DNA of 64,000 nucleotides from Cupriavidus alkaliphilus (GCF_900094595.1 NZ_FMAD01000007.1:1-64000); one strand, 5' to 3'; shown: positions 1 through 9,148, counted from the stretch's first letter. The notes: generated by a model not told the origin, from the letters alone. Made by a program: numbers and translations.

Positions 1-312
1 AAGATCTACAACATCGGCAACCCGGGCAATATCCACTCGGTGCGCGAGCTCGCCGAGATGATGCTGAAGATGGCCGCCGACTACCCGGAATACGCCCAGG
101 AAGCGCGCCACACCCGGATCGTCGAAACCTCGTCGGGCGAGTTCTACGGCAAGGGCTACCAGGACGTGCAGCACCGCGTGCCGAAGATCGACAACACCAT
201 CGCGGAGCTGGGCTGGCGCCCCGAGATCGGCATGGAAGCGGCGCTGCGCCGCATCTTCGAAGCGTACCGCGGGCATGTGAGCGATGCCCGCGTGCTGGTC
301 AACCAGGGCTGA
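1..312 (+). CDS. NAD-dependent epimerase/decarboxylase, ArnA C-terminal type (3' end only)
   Basis: Only the last 103 codons are present; the reading frame is open from the first base and ends in TGA. The visible part resembles the C-terminus of the ArnA/UDP-glucuronate decarboxylase branch of the extended SDR family: NIGNPGN, a helix around RELAEMM, the family-typical FYGKGYQDVQHRVPKI segment and a closing LGW-P-I helix. In ArnA this domain oxidatively decarboxylates UDP-glucuronate for lipid A modification with aminoarabinose. The cofactor-binding N-terminal half lies outside the window, so substrate and exact gene name cannot be fixed. Another UDP-sugar epimerase remains possible. Confidence 0.8.
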   Translation, partial: KIYNIGNPGNIHSVRELAEMMLKMAADYPEYAQEARHTRIVETSSGEFYGKGYQDVQHRVPKIDNTIAELGWRPEIGMEAALRRIFEAYRGHVSDARVLVNQG

Positions 313-336
313 GCGCTCGCGCCCGACGCAAAGCAA

Positions 337-362
337 GACGGCGGCGCCCTGGCCCCGCCGTC
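337..362. terminator. GC-rich hairpin between converging genes
   Basis: GACGGCGG (337-344) pairs perfectly with CCGCCGTC (355-362) across a 10-base loop. It lies between the epimerase gene, which ends at 312, and the leftward Hsp20 gene, which ends at 379. Neither side has a clear T-run, so this is only a possible transcription stop. Confidence 0.35.
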
Positions 363-378
363 CTGCATTCGGGCAGGC

Positions 379-801
379 TTAGCCCACCGAGACCTCGATC
401 CGGCGCGGCCGCGCTTCATCGCGGCGCGGGATGGTCAGCTTCAGCACGCCATCCTGCAGGTTGGCCTCGATCCCGGACGCGTCCAGGTCGGGGCTGAGCG
501 TGAATGTGCGCGCATAGCGCGGCTGCCGTACCTCGGCATGCTGCACGCGCAGGCCGGCCGGCATCGGCAGCACCGCCTCGCCCTCGATGCGCAGGCTGCT
601 GTCGTGGACGTTTACCTCGAGCTTCTCGCGCGGCACCCCCGGCAGGTCCGCCCACAGCGTAACGCCGGCGGCGGTCTCGAAGATGTCGACGGCAGGGACC
701 AGCGTCATGGCCGGCGCCTCGTCGCGGCGCTGCGCCACGGCACCGCCCTGCCCGGCCGCATTGGCCTGGTCGCGCTGGACGACTTGATTCGAATCGGTCA
801 T
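379..801 (-). CDS. Hsp20 family small heat-shock protein
   Basis: Small heat-shock chaperones hold unfolding proteins in the cytoplasm without ATP. This 140-residue protein has a hydrophilic Gln/Ala-rich N-terminal arm (about 1-30) and then an alpha-crystallin domain (about 33-135). The domain shows the family pattern: VDIFET, LWADLPGVPREKLEV, a strand around RIEGEA, and DGVLKLTIPR near the end, followed by RRIEV. It lies 15 bases downstream of a second Hsp20 gene on the same strand, so the two form an operon. The two proteins are clearly different, suggesting hetero-oligomers rather than a recent duplication. No thermosensor hairpin could be assigned. Confidence 0.92.
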   Translation of the reverse strand: MTDSNQVVQRDQANAAGQGGAVAQRRDEAPAMTLVPAVDIFETAAGVTLWADLPGVPREKLEVNVHDSSLRIEGEAVLPMPAGLRVQHAEVRQPRYARTFTLSPDLDASGIEANLQDGVLKLTIPRRDEARPRRIEVSVG

Positions 802-816
802 GGCTACCTCCTCACA

Positions 817-1257
817 TTAGCTGACGGTGATGGCACGCGGGCGCGAGGCCTCGCGCTTGCCGACGCTGATCGACAGGCAGCCGTTGGCGTAGCGTGCCTG
901 CACCTTGTCGGGGTCCGCCGCCTGCGGCAACTCGATCACACGGCGGAAGCTGCCCGCGAAGCGCTCCTGCGCGTAGGGCCGCGCCTCGGCGTCGCCCTCC
1001 GGCTGGGTCGCGGCGCGCTCGCCGCTGATGGTCAGCAAGCCCTTGTCCACCGACACCTCGAACTGCTCCGCCTTCAGGCCCGGGGCAAACACCACGATCT
1101 CGATGGAGTCGTCGGTGGTGCCGATATTGAGCGGCGGAAACGCACCGAAACGCCCGGAGCGCAGGCTCGACGGAAAGCCGCCGAACACGCTGGCCATCTG
1201 CCGTTGCATCCGGTCGAATTCACTGAACAGATCAGTCCCGAAAATGAAGTCACTCAT
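817..1257 (-). CDS. Hsp20 family small heat-shock protein
   Basis: A 146-residue Hsp20 protein and the first gene of a two-gene operon. The start at 1257 (MSDFIFGTDLF) is preferred over upstream in-frame codons because GGAGGA sits just before it and the region further upstream translates to a non-family Arg-rich stretch. The N-terminal arm is followed by an alpha-crystallin domain with PPLNIGTTDDSIEIVVFAPGL, an FEVSVDKGLLTISGER core and NGCLSISV near the end. Members of this family bind denatured proteins and hand them to DnaK/ClpB. Pairs of hsp20 genes are common in betaproteobacteria. Confidence 0.92.
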   Translation of the reverse strand: MSDFIFGTDLFSEFDRMQRQMASVFGGFPSSLRSGRFGAFPPLNIGTTDDSIEIVVFAPGLKAEQFEVSVDKGLLTISGERAATQPEGDAEARPYAQERFAGSFRRVIELPQAADPDKVQARYANGCLSISVGKREASRPRAITVS

Positions 1258-1429
1258 GGTTGGATCCTCCTTCTGTGCAGCGGGGAGGCGCACGGACGCC
1301 TTGTCTCCCCGCCGCCGGCGCGCCGGCTGGCGGGGAAGCCACAGCGCGTTGCTGCAGCGGCTGGGCAATCCCTAATTAGTGTCCGGGCAGGAGGATTTCA
1401 AGAGGGGTTGGTGCATGCTGCCCGACGCC

Positions 1430-2518
1430 TCAGGCACCGGCGCGATCGAAGCCGGCCTTGCGCGCCAGCACGATGGCCTGTCCGCGGTTTTCCACTTCCA
1501 GCTTGGCGAAAATGCTGGTGATATGGTTGCGCACGGTCTTCTCGCACAGGTCCAGGTGCGCAGCAATCTGCGCGTTGTCGCGCCCCTGCGCGATCAGTTC
1601 GACGATATCGCGCTCGCGGCGCGTGAGCGTCGCAAACGCGGTGAACGCAGGGCAGCTCGCCGGCTGCGCCGACGGCAGGAACGCGCGCACCTCGTCAAGC
1701 CAGCGGCGCCACGCCGGCTCGCCCTCCAGCAGCAGGTGGTTCCCGCTTTCCAGCGGCACGAAGCGTGCGCCGGGAATCTCGCTGGCGATCAGGCGGCCCT
1801 CATCGAACGGCACGCGCGCATCGCGCACCGCGTGCAGCACCAGCGTCGGGCAAGACACGCGCGGCAGCAGCGCCACCACGTCGATGTCGTTGAACACGCG
1901 CATGAAGCGCGCGGCATTCAGCGGCGAGGTCGACACCCGCTCCAGTTCGTTGAACCAGGCATGCTGTTCGGCGGTACCACCGGGGATGAACTGGGTGGTG
2001 AAAAACTGGCGGAAGGCGGGGTTCTCCTGGCCCCAGCCGAGTTCGGCCAGCTTGTTCATCAGTTCGGCTTCCTCCAGCAGGCGCTGGCTCAGGTGGTCGC
2101 GTTTCAGGCGCCCGCGCGCGTATCCGCCGTGCAGCACGAGGTGGCTGACGCGCCGCGGATGCGCGACCGCGTAGGCCACGGCGATCGATGCGCCCTGCGA
2201 GATACCCAGCAGCGGGAAATGATCCACGCCAGTGGCGTCGACGATGGTTTCGAGATCGCGCAGCCAGGCATCGAAGGACAGGTCCTCGATGTCGCGGTCG
2301 GACAGTCCGCAGCCGCGCTCGTCATAGCGGATCAGCGTATGGGTGTCGGACAGCGCCGTGATCATGTGGCTCCACACCGGGCTGCCGACGTCGAACTCCA
2401 GATGGCTCATCCAGTTGGCCGCCTTGACCAGCGGCGCGCCGCTGCCGGTGATGGCATAGGCCAGCCGCACGCCATCGCGGCTGGTGCACAGGCGGATCTG
2501 CTGCTTGAACATCGGCAT
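1430..2518 (-). CDS. LuxR-type regulator with N-terminal alpha/beta hydrolase domain
   Basis: A 362-residue two-domain protein. Residues about 1-285 form an alpha/beta hydrolase with the nucleophile elbow GISQGAS (Ser107), a likely acid in VRDARVPFDE (Asp233) and a histidine in SGNHLLLEGEP (His261), so a full catalytic triad appears present. Residues about 295-355 are a LuxR/NarL helix-turn-helix (LTRRERDIVELIAQG, then KTVRNHI and IFAKLEVENRGQA). The HTH points to a DNA-binding regulator; the hydrolase domain probably senses or turns over a small ester or lactone. It stands alone, leftward, between the hsp20 operon and a small secreted protein, so its regulon is not evident. Confidence 0.85.
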   Translation of the reverse strand: MPMFKQQIRLCTSRDGVRLAYAITGSGAPLVKAANWMSHLEFDVGSPVWSHMITALSDTHTLIRYDERGCGLSDRDIEDLSFDAWLRDLETIVDATGVDHFPLLGISQGASIAVAYAVAHPRRVSHLVLHGGYARGRLKRDHLSQRLLEEAELMNKLAELGWGQENPAFRQFFTTQFIPGGTAEQHAWFNELERVSTSPLNAARFMRVFNDIDVVALLPRVSCPTLVLHAVRDARVPFDEGRLIASEIPGARFVPLESGNHLLLEGEPAWRRWLDEVRAFLPSAQPASCPAFTAFATLTRRERDIVELIAQGRDNAQIAAHLDLCEKTVRNHITSIFAKLEVENRGQAIVLARKAGFDRAGA

Positions 2519-2615
2519 GTCGGGGCCGCGCGGGCAGGAGCTGCCGGCTGGCGACCGCGGGCCGCGGCCGCCATGCGGGGGCGCCGCGTGACTTCCCTAG
2601 CTTAGGCAAAGGAGG

Positions 2616-2635
2616 GGCGGCGCAAAAGCGCCGCC
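2616..2635 (-). terminator. Hairpin after the repeat-protein gene
   Basis: GGCGGCGC (2616-2623) and GCGCCGCC (2628-2635) form a perfect 8-bp stem with an AAAA loop, a few bases beyond the stop of the leftward small repeat-protein gene. There is no proper U-tract, so termination activity is uncertain. Confidence 0.4.
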
Positions 2636-2641
2636 GCGGGT

Positions 2642-3031
2642 TCAGGACAGGCATTCCCCGCTGCCGCGCGCATCGCTGCGCGCGCCGTCGGCATAAGGGT
2701 CGCGCGAGCCGGCGCGCGCGCCCTCGGTGAAGACGTCGAAGCGGCCCATGCGCGCGCCCTCCGTATAGGGGTCCGGCTTGCGCATTCCGTCCTGGCCTGC
2801 GTCGAAGCCGCGCACCCGGCACACGGAAAGGTTGCCGCGCGCCACCACGGGCAGCAGCGCGGTCTCTGCGTCCGGACTGCGCGCGCCCTCGGCAAACGCA
2901 TCGCGCTGGGCGGCGTGGCGCGGCATGGCAGCGGCCAGCGCTTCGCCGTAGGCCCCGGCCTGGGCCGGCTGGCTCAAGCCGGCGGCGAGTGCGGCAGCGG
3001 CAACGAGGGTGTGGGCAAGATTCCTGTGCAT
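2642..3031 (-). CDS. Small exported protein with four D-x-[FY]-[AT]-[ED]-G-A-R repeats
   Basis: A 129-residue protein with a signal peptide (about 1-26, ending QPAQAGA). The mature part carries four copies of a short motif: DAFAEGARS, DPYTEGARM, DVFTEGARA and DPYADGARS, separated by about 10-35 residues. The start at 3031 is chosen because GGAG lies 7 bases upstream; an in-frame ATG at 3043 lacks a site. Similar small secreted proteins with D-P-Y-T-[DE]-G-A-R repeats occur in Burkholderiaceae, sometimes under misleading names; their function is not known to me. Two cysteines (in SVCRV and GECLS) could form a disulfide in the periplasm. Confidence 0.75.
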   Translation of the reverse strand: MHRNLAHTLVAAAALAAGLSQPAQAGAYGEALAAAMPRHAAQRDAFAEGARSPDAETALLPVVARGNLSVCRVRGFDAGQDGMRKPDPYTEGARMGRFDVFTEGARAGSRDPYADGARSDARGSGECLS

Positions 3032-3477
3032 TGCAATCTCCAACTGCGGTGGCCGGCGGCAGGGTCTGCCCCGGCAGGTCCGTCATTCAGGCGATCGACA
3101 ACGAAACGGCGCGGCCGCACGGGATCGCCTGTGCCGTGCAAGCCATGGCCTGGCGCCGGCCGGCTGCCATCCCATCAGGGCAGCGGCGTGGCGCCGGACT
3201 CCGGGGTCCGGGGATGTGCTGGTGCAGTCTGGATACCGCCGCGCCGATGAGGGAACTGCCGCAAGGCGCGGGGCTGAGACAAGCTGAGGGACGCATTGTC
3301 GGACGCGGGCAGGCTCGCCGCATGAGGCCACGGTCCCGGTTCGGGCTGCCGGCTGGCCGCTTTCCGGGACCTGTGCCCCGCTGCCGGGCCCTACGGCCCA
3401 AAGAAAAGCCCCCGGGGCGCCTTGGCGGCGCGGCCCGGGGGCTGGCGGAGCGAGCGGCGGGCGCCGCCCGCCCGCGC
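3032..3477. other. Intergenic region between the repeat-protein gene and kup
   Basis: About 445 bases without a convincing gene. Open frames here have no recognisable product and no Shine-Dalgarno-supported start. The region should hold the promoter of the leftward repeat-protein gene at its left end and the kup terminator at its right end. I could not pick out a promoter with confidence. Confidence 0.5.
3401..3442 (-). terminator. Rho-independent terminator of kup
   Basis: On the minus strand, GCCCCCGGG (complement of 3434-3442) pairs with CCCCGGGGGC (complement of 3408-3417), and the stem is followed by TTTTCTT. It lies about 35 bases after the kup stop codon, a standard intrinsic terminator. 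Confidence 0.8.
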
Positions 3478-5376
3478 TCAGATTTCGACCTTGGTGCCCA
3501 GTTCGACGACCCGGTTGGCCGGAATCTGGAAGAAGTCCGACGGCTTGGCGCCGTTCTGGTGCATCCATGCGAACAGGCTTTCGCGCCACATCGGCATGCC
3601 CGGCAGCTTCGACGGAATCACCGATTCGCGGGCGATGAAGAACGAGGTCTCCATCAGCTCGAAATGCATGTCCAGCTTGCGATCGGCCAGGTCCAGCACC
3701 TTCTGCACGTCGGGCGTCTCCTTGAAGCCATACTCGGACTTCAGGATAAACACGCCGCCGCCCAGGTCCTTGCAGCTCAGGCGATGGTCGTCGTCCACGT
3801 ACGGGACGTCGCGCGTGATGAAGTTCAGGAACACCACGCGCTCATGCAGCACGCGGTTGTGCTTCAGATTGTGCAGCAGCGATACCGGCACCGAATCCGT
3901 GTTGCCGGTCAGGAACACCGCGGTGCCTTCGACGCGGTGCGGCGGGTGCGCCAGCAGGCCGGCGATGAACGGCTCCAGCGGGATGCCATCTTCCAGGCTG
4001 CGCGCGCGCAGCAGCTTGCGGCCGCTGTACCACGTCATCAGCAGGAAGAACGCACTGCTGCCCAGCAGCAGGGGGAACCAGCCGCCTTCGGCAATCTTGA
4101 GCAGGTTCGCCGCGAAGAACGACAAGTCCACCACCAGGAAGGCCGCGCCCAGCACCGCGACCAGCGCGGGGTTCCATTTCCAGACATTGCGCATGCACAC
4201 CGTCGCCAGGATGGTGGTGATGACCATGGTCGTGGTCACCGCGATGCCATAGGCAGCCGCCAGGTTTTCGGACTTCTTGAACGAGATCACGACGGCGAAC
4301 ACCAGCGCCAGCAGCATCCAGTTCACCACCGGCAGGTAGATCTGGCCAATCTCGGCCGCCGAGGTATAGCGCACCCGCATGCGCGGCAGGAAACCGAGCT
4401 GGATCGCCTGGCTGGTCAGCGAGTACGCGCCCGAGATGACCGCCTGCGAGGCGATCACGGTGGCGCAGGTGGCCAGCAGCACCATCGGAATCAGCAGCAG
4501 TTCCGGCACCATCAGGTAGAACGGGTTCTCGGTGCCGGCCGGATTGTTCAGCAGCATCGCGCCCTGGCCAAAGTAGTTCAGCATCAGGCACGGCATCACC
4601 AGGATGAACCAGCCGATGCGGATCGGGCGCGCGCCGAAGTGGCCCATGTCGACATACAGGGCCTCGGCCCCGGTCAGCACCAGGAACACCGAGCCGAGCA
4701 CGATAAACGCCTGCAGCGCGTGCTCCACCAGGAAGGTGATGCCGTAGTAGGGATTTACCGCCTTCAGGATTTCCGGCGCCTGCACCAGGTTGTAGATGCC
4801 CAATGCGCCCAGTGCCAGGAACCACGCCGTCATGACCGGCCCGAACAGCTTGCCCACCGCCGTGGTGCCGTGGCGCTGGATCAGAAACAGCGCCGCCAGG
4901 ATCACCAGCGTGATCGGTATGACGAATTGCGACAGCTGCGGCGCGGCGATCTCCAGCCCCTCCACCGCCGACAGCACCGAGATCGCCGGCGTGATCACCG
5001 CGTCGCCGTAGAACATACAGGCACCGAAGATGCCCAGCATCATCAGCAGCTTCGCCTTGCCGGAACGCGCCGCCACGGTGCGCAGCACCAGCGCCATCAG
5101 CGCCAGCACCCCGCCTTCACCGTCGTTGTCGGCCCGCATCACGAACACCACGTACTTGATCGAGACCACGACAATCATGGCCCAGAACAGCATGGAGATC
5201 ACGCCCAGCACGGCATCCGTGCTGAAGGCGATGCCGTGCTCCTTGCTGAAGCATTCCTTGAGGGCGTAGAGCGGGCTGGTGCCGATGTCGCCGAAGACGA
5301 CGCCTACCGCGCCGAGCACCAGTGCGCGCGTGCTGGGGCTCTCGACAAAATAGTGGCTGGTTGTGGATTGGGTCAT
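3478..5376 (-). CDS. kup: Kup-family potassium uptake protein
   Basis: A 632-residue inner-membrane transporter of the KUP/HAK/KT family, which imports K+ probably with protons. The diagnostic N-terminal segment [15 protein letters not shown] is present. About 12 hydrophobic segments occupy the first ~430 residues, including [18 protein letters not shown] and the [12 protein letters not shown] segment. A C-terminal cytoplasmic domain of about 200 residues ends in [11 protein letters not shown]. The start at 5376 ([10 protein letters not shown]) matches the family's usual short N-terminus; the open frame upstream (Arg/Pro-rich) does not. It is monocistronic, with its own terminator. Confidence 0.95.
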   Translation of the reverse strand: MTQSTTSHYFVESPSTRALVLGAVGVVFGDIGTSPLYALKECFSKEHGIAFSTDAVLGVISMLFWAMIVVVSIKYVVFVMRADNDGEGGVLALMALVLRTVAARSGKAKLLMMLGIFGACMFYGDAVITPAISVLSAVEGLEIAAPQLSQFVIPITLVILAALFLIQRHGTTAVGKLFGPVMTAWFLALGALGIYNLVQAPEILKAVNPYYGITFLVEHALQAFIVLGSVFLVLTGAEALYVDMGHFGARPIRIGWFILVMPCLMLNYFGQGAMLLNNPAGTENPFYLMVPELLLIPMVLLATCATVIASQAVISGAYSLTSQAIQLGFLPRMRVRYTSAAEIGQIYLPVVNWMLLALVFAVVISFKKSENLAAAYGIAVTTTMVITTILATVCMRNVWKWNPALVAVLGAAFLVVDLSFFAANLLKIAEGGWFPLLLGSSAFFLLMTWYSGRKLLRARSLEDGIPLEPFIAGLLAHPPHRVEGTAVFLTGNTDSVPVSLLHNLKHNRVLHERVVFLNFITRDVPYVDDDHRLSCKDLGGGVFILKSEYGFKETPDVQKVLDLADRKLDMHFELMETSFFIARESVIPSKLPGMPMWRESLFAWMHQNGAKPSDFFQIPANRVVELGTKVEI

Positions 5377-5696
5377 GAAGTTGGGTCTGCCCGACCGGAG
5401 CGCCGGCAGGTTTGTTGGCTCTGCCGCGGGCGGTCCGATCCGGCGCAACAGCTTGCTGCGCCCGGGGCCGGTGCTGGTTGCGGTTCTTATTGCATTGCAC
5501 AAACGCGCGCAATTCTAGTGGAACTGTCGACTATCGACCACTGCGGCAAAAATGGATGCCGCTTTCGTGACTTCGCAAGAATGGGAGGGATGTGGCGGAT
5601 GGTCAAGCCCTGCGGGAGCAAAACAGCGATACCTTGCGCCCGCAAGTGCCGTTGCGGCATGGCAACAATAGCGCCTTATAGAGCACTTCAATGAGG
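5377..5696. other. Intergenic region upstream of kup
   Basis: About 320 bases between kup and the end of the LivF-like gene, both leftward. It contains an AT-richer patch near 5490-5520, where TAGAAT can be read on the minus strand (complement of 5512-5517) as a possible -10. GTCGA-CTA-TCGAC (5526-5538) is a short inverted repeat. I see no gene and no clear terminator for the ABC operon. Confidence 0.4.
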
Positions 5697-6437
5697 TCAG
5701 ACGCCGAGGTAGCGGTCCAGCGCTTCCGGCTTGCCGGCCAGGTCCGAGGCGGGACCGGACAACACCACCCGGCCCTTTTCCAGCACCACGGCCCGGTCGG
5801 CGTGTGCCAGCACCGAGCGGAAATTGCGGTCGACCACCACCGACGCGATACCGGTGGCCCGCACCGTGGCAATCACCGCCCAGATCTCGCGCACGATGCG
5901 CGGCGCCAGCCCCTCAGTGGCCTCGTCCAGCACCAGGCAGTCGGGATTGGTCATCAGCGCGCGGCCGATCGACAGCATCTGCTGTTCGCCACCGGACAGC
6001 TGCTGGCCACCATGGGACAGGCGTTCCTTCAGGCGCGGGAACAGGTCGAGCACGCGCGCCTCGTCCCAGTCGTTGCGGCCATGGCAGCCCTTGCGCGCGG
6101 CCATCAGCAGGTTCTCGCGCACCGACAGGCTGGGGAAGATGCCGCGCCCCTCGGGCACGTAGGCCACGCCCAGGCGCGCCACCTCGAACGGCTGCGCGCG
6201 CGAGACCTCGCGGCCGGCCACCACGATGCGGCCCTGGCGCTGGCGCACGTGGCCCAGCAGCGTGCGCAACAGCGTGCTCTTGCCCATGCCGTTGCGCCCC
6301 AGCAGCCCGACCGTCTCGCCCGCGCCGACGGTGAAGTCGATGTCGCGCAGCACGTGGCTCGAGCCATACCAGGCGTTGATGCCGGTGGCCTCGATCATCG
6401 GCGCGGCCGCAGCCGCCGCGGGGTTCTGCTGGTTCAT
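5697..6437 (-). CDS. Branched-chain-type ABC transporter ATPase, LivF-like
   Basis: A 246-residue ATPase of the HAAT (branched-chain amino acid type) importer family. Walker A is GRNGMGKST, the signature is LSGGEQQML and Walker B is CLVLDEATEGLAP, as in LivF. The segment after the D-loop reads VVVDRNFRSVLAHADR, where the more usual form is VEQN. The start at 6437 (MNQQNP) overlaps the upstream LivG-like stop by an ATGA junction. It is the last gene of an operon with bclA and the hydrolase at its head, which suggests the cargo is benzoate or a related aromatic acid rather than leucine. Confidence 0.9.
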   Translation of the reverse strand: MNQQNPAAAAAAPMIEATGINAWYGSSHVLRDIDFTVGAGETVGLLGRNGMGKSTLLRTLLGHVRQRQGRIVVAGREVSRAQPFEVARLGVAYVPEGRGIFPSLSVRENLLMAARKGCHGRNDWDEARVLDLFPRLKERLSHGGQQLSGGEQQMLSIGRALMTNPDCLVLDEATEGLAPRIVREIWAVIATVRATGIASVVVDRNFRSVLAHADRAVVLEKGRVVLSGPASDLAGKPEALDRYLGV

Positions 6438-7204
6438 GCGGCCTCGTCCTCTTCCTCGCCCAGGTAGGCGACCTGGACTTCGTGGTTGGTGCGGATCGCC
6501 TCGGGGCTGCCGGTGGCGATCACGGCGCCGTTTACCATCACGGTGATGCGGTCGGCGACCGAGAACACCGCGTCCATGTCGTGCTCCACCAGCAGGATGG
6601 CGTGGCCTTCGCGCAGGCCGCGCAGCAGTGCCAGCATCCGTGCCGACTCCTCCGCGCCCATGCCCGCCAGCGGCTCGTCCAGCAGCAGCGCGACCGGCTG
6701 CGTGGCCAGGCACATCGCCACCTCGAGCTGGCGCTTCTGCCCGTGCGCGAGATCGCTGGCGCGCCGGTCCGCCAGATGCTCCAGCCCGGCGCGCTCCATG
6801 GCCTCGTCGGCCAGCGTCGCGGCAGTGCGGCAGCCCTGGGCGCTTTCCCACAGCCGCCAGGCGCGCTGCGCGCGCGACTGCGCCGCCAGCCGGCAGTTCT
6901 CGCGCACCGTCAGCGGCAGAAAGATGTTGTTGCGCTGGTAGCTGCGCCCCACCCCATGGCGCGCCAGCCGCGGCTGCGACCAGCCGGTCACGTCCTCGCC
7001 CTTCAGGCGCAGGCGGCCGGACGACGCCGGCAATTCGCCGGACAGCATATTGATCAGGGTCGACTTGCCGGCGCCATTGGTGCCGATCACGGCGTGGATC
7101 TCATGCAGCGCCAGCGTCAGGTCGACCCCGGCCACGGCGGTCAGGCCGCCGAAGCGCCGGGTCAGTTGCTGCGCCTCGAGGATGGTGGTGGCGGGCGCGT
7201 TCAT
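6434..7204 (-). CDS. Branched-chain-type ABC transporter ATPase, LivG-like
   Basis: A 256-residue ATPase, partner of the LivF-like subunit. Walker A is GTNGAGKST, the signature is the LivG variant LAHGQKRQLEV, and Walker B is ALLLDEPLAGM, followed by the H-loop VEHDMD. Both neighbouring junctions are 4-base ATGA overlaps, so translational coupling with the permease and the LivF-like gene is very likely. The C-terminus is unusually acidic (EEEDEAA). Substrate is inferred from context (benzoate catabolism), not from the ATPase itself. Confidence 0.92.
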   Translation of the reverse strand: MNAPATTILEAQQLTRRFGGLTAVAGVDLTLALHEIHAVIGTNGAGKSTLINMLSGELPASSGRLRLKGEDVTGWSQPRLARHGVGRSYQRNNIFLPLTVRENCRLAAQSRAQRAWRLWESAQGCRTAATLADEAMERAGLEHLADRRASDLAHGQKRQLEVAMCLATQPVALLLDEPLAGMGAEESARMLALLRGLREGHAILLVEHDMDAVFSVADRITVMVNGAVIATGSPEAIRTNHEVQVAYLGEEEDEAA

Positions 7205-8280
7205 GCGGCCTCCGTATGGCTGCGCGGCTCCGCGGGGGCTTCGCCGGTGCCGGAGCCCGCATCGCCATTGCGGCGGCGCCGGCGCCCGTGCCGCAGCACC
7301 GACGGCAGGCTGACCAGCCCGCGCGGCAACAGCGCCACCGCGACAATGATGAAGCCGCCCATCAGCAGCTGCCAGTGCTTGGTCAGCGTGCTGAACCACT
7401 CGGCCAGCAGCACGAACGAGAACGCGCCCAGCACCGCGCCGGCCAGGCTGCCGACGCCGCCCAGGATCACCATCAGCATGGCGTTGCCCGACTGGTGCCA
7501 CGACGCGATCTCCGGATTGACGAAGCCGAACTGGATCGCATAGAGAAACCCGGCCAGCCCCGCCAGCAACCCGCCCGCGACAAAGGCGCCAAGCTGGTAG
7601 CGGTAGGTGGCATAGCCGGCCGCGCGCATGCGCTGCTCGTTGTGGCGGATGCCGACCAGCGCGTGGCCGAAGCGCGAGCGCAGCACCAGCATCAGCACCG
7701 CCACGGTCGCCACCAGTCCCAGCCACACCAGCCAGTAGAAATGCATCGGGTCGTTCACCGTCAGCAGGTGCTCGCCGGGCACGGGAAATTCCGGGCGGAA
7801 GTAGATATAGGTGCCGTCGCTGCCGCCCGCGACCTTGGTGTCGTGGAACACGAAGTACACCATCTGCGCGAACGCCAGCGTCACCATGATGAAATACACG
7901 CCGCGCGTGCGCAGCACCAGCGCGCCCACCACCAGCGCCAGCGCGGCCGATGCCGCCAGCGCCCCGACCAGCAGCACCCAGCCGTTGCCGGGCCCGCTCT
8001 GCGGCGCCAGCATGGCGGTGGCATAGGCGGCCATGGCGAAGTAGGCGGCATGGCCCAGGCTGACCAGCCCGGTGTAGCCGATCAGCAGCTGCAGCGACAG
8101 CGCGAAGATCGCCATGATCATCACCTTGCTGAGCAGCTCGATATAGAACTTGTGGCTGTCCGCGGTCAGCAGCAGCGGCAGCCCGGCCAGCACCGCGAAG
8201 GCCACCACCCAGCCCAGCGCGGTGGCCAGCGTGGCGTTGCGCGCAGCGTGCCGGCGCGCCGGCAATGTCGTCGGATTCAT
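7201..8280 (-). CDS. Branched-chain-type ABC transporter permease, LivM-like
   Basis: A 359-residue inner-membrane permease with about ten hydrophobic segments and the LivM hallmark GYTGLVSLGHAAYFAMAAYA. The cytoplasmic coupling segment RHNEQRMRAAGYATYRYQL is present in the second half. It starts one base after the LivH-like stop codon and its own stop overlaps the LivG-like start. The Arg-rich C-terminal tail (GRRRRRNGDAG) is unremarkable for this high-GC genome. Confidence 0.93.
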   Translation of the reverse strand: MNPTTLPARRHAARNATLATALGWVVAFAVLAGLPLLLTADSHKFYIELLSKVMIMAIFALSLQLLIGYTGLVSLGHAAYFAMAAYATAMLAPQSGPGNGWVLLVGALAASAALALVVGALVLRTRGVYFIMVTLAFAQMVYFVFHDTKVAGGSDGTYIYFRPEFPVPGEHLLTVNDPMHFYWLVWLGLVATVAVLMLVLRSRFGHALVGIRHNEQRMRAAGYATYRYQLGAFVAGGLLAGLAGFLYAIQFGFVNPEIASWHQSGNAMLMVILGGVGSLAGAVLGAFSFVLLAEWFSTLTKHWQLLMGGFIIVAVALLPRGLVSLPSVLRHGRRRRRNGDAGSGTGEAPAEPRSHTEAA

Positions 8281-8281
8281 G

Positions 8282-9148
8282 TCATCCCGCCTTGAACAGC
8301 CCCTGCGGCTTCCACAGCAGGATCACCGCCATCAGCAGGTAGATCAGCACGCCGGCTGCCTCCTGCCAGAACACCTTGCCGAAGGTATCGACAAAGCCCA
8401 GCAACAGCGACGCCACCAGCGCGCCCTTGACCGAGCCGATGCCGCCGATCACCACCACCACGAAACAGACGATCAGCACCTGCGCACCCATGCCCGGATA
8501 GACCGACGACACCGGCGCGGCGATCATGCCGGCCAGCACCGCCAGCGCCACGCCAAGCGCAAACACGAAGCGGTACAGCACCGTGATATTGATGCCGAGC
8601 GACTGCACCATCTCGCGATTGGTCGCGCCGGCGCGGATCATCATGCCCAGGCGGGTGCGGCGGATCACGTAGTACATCGCCAGCGCCACCACCAGGCAGA
8701 CGGCGGAGATGAACAGGCGGTACACCGGATACGTCATGTCATTGCCGATCGGCAGCGCGCCGTCGAGCAACGCCGGCACCTGCACGCCGTGTACGTCGTC
8801 GCCGACCAGGATGCTGCGCAGCTCCTCGAACACCAGGATCAGGCCATAGGTCATCAGGACCTGCTGCAGGTGGTCGCGCTCGTACAGGTAGCTGAAGAAG
8901 GCCCACTCGAGCACATAGCCGAACGCCACCGCCAGCACGATGCCCAGCGGAATGGCGATGAACAGGTTGCCGGTCAGCCCGGCCAGCGTGAAGGCCAGAT
9001 AGGCGCCCAGCATGTAGAAGCTGCCGTGGGCCAGGTTGATCACGCCCATGATGCCGAAGATCAGCGTCAGGCCGCTGGCGACCAGGAACAGCAGCAGGCC
9101 GTACTGGACGCTGTTCAGGCACTGGATGAGGAAGGAGACGATGTCCAT
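8282..9148 (-). CDS. Branched-chain-type ABC transporter permease, LivH-like
   Basis: A 288-residue permease with about eight hydrophobic segments and the LivH signature GLTLIFGIMGVINLAHGSFYMLGAY spread over residues about 24-50. The EAA-like loop RTRLGMMIRAGATNREMVQSLG is in the middle. The start at 9148 (MDIVSFL) is chosen because it places the first membrane helix at the usual distance; the open frame upstream is polar and lacks family similarity. It is separated from the binding-protein gene by about 260 bases carrying a structured inverted repeat. Confidence 0.93.
   Translation of the reverse strand: MDIVSFLIQCLNSVQYGLLLFLVASGLTLIFGIMGVINLAHGSFYMLGAYLAFTLAGLTGNLFIAIPLGIVLAVAFGYVLEWAFFSYLYERDHLQQVLMTYGLILVFEELRSILVGDDVHGVQVPALLDGALPIGNDMTYPVYRLFISAVCLVVALAMYYVIRRTRLGMMIRAGATNREMVQSLGINITVLYRFVFALGVALAVLAGMIAAPVSSVYPGMGAQVLIVCFVVVVIGGIGSVKGALVASLLLGFVDTFGKVFWQEAAGVLIYLLMAVILLWKPQGLFKAG

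Noticed and set aside
2989..5694. Plus-strand open frame of about 900 codons across kup
   Set aside because: Antisense shadow of kup; the Gln/His/Arg-rich translation has no recognisable domain.
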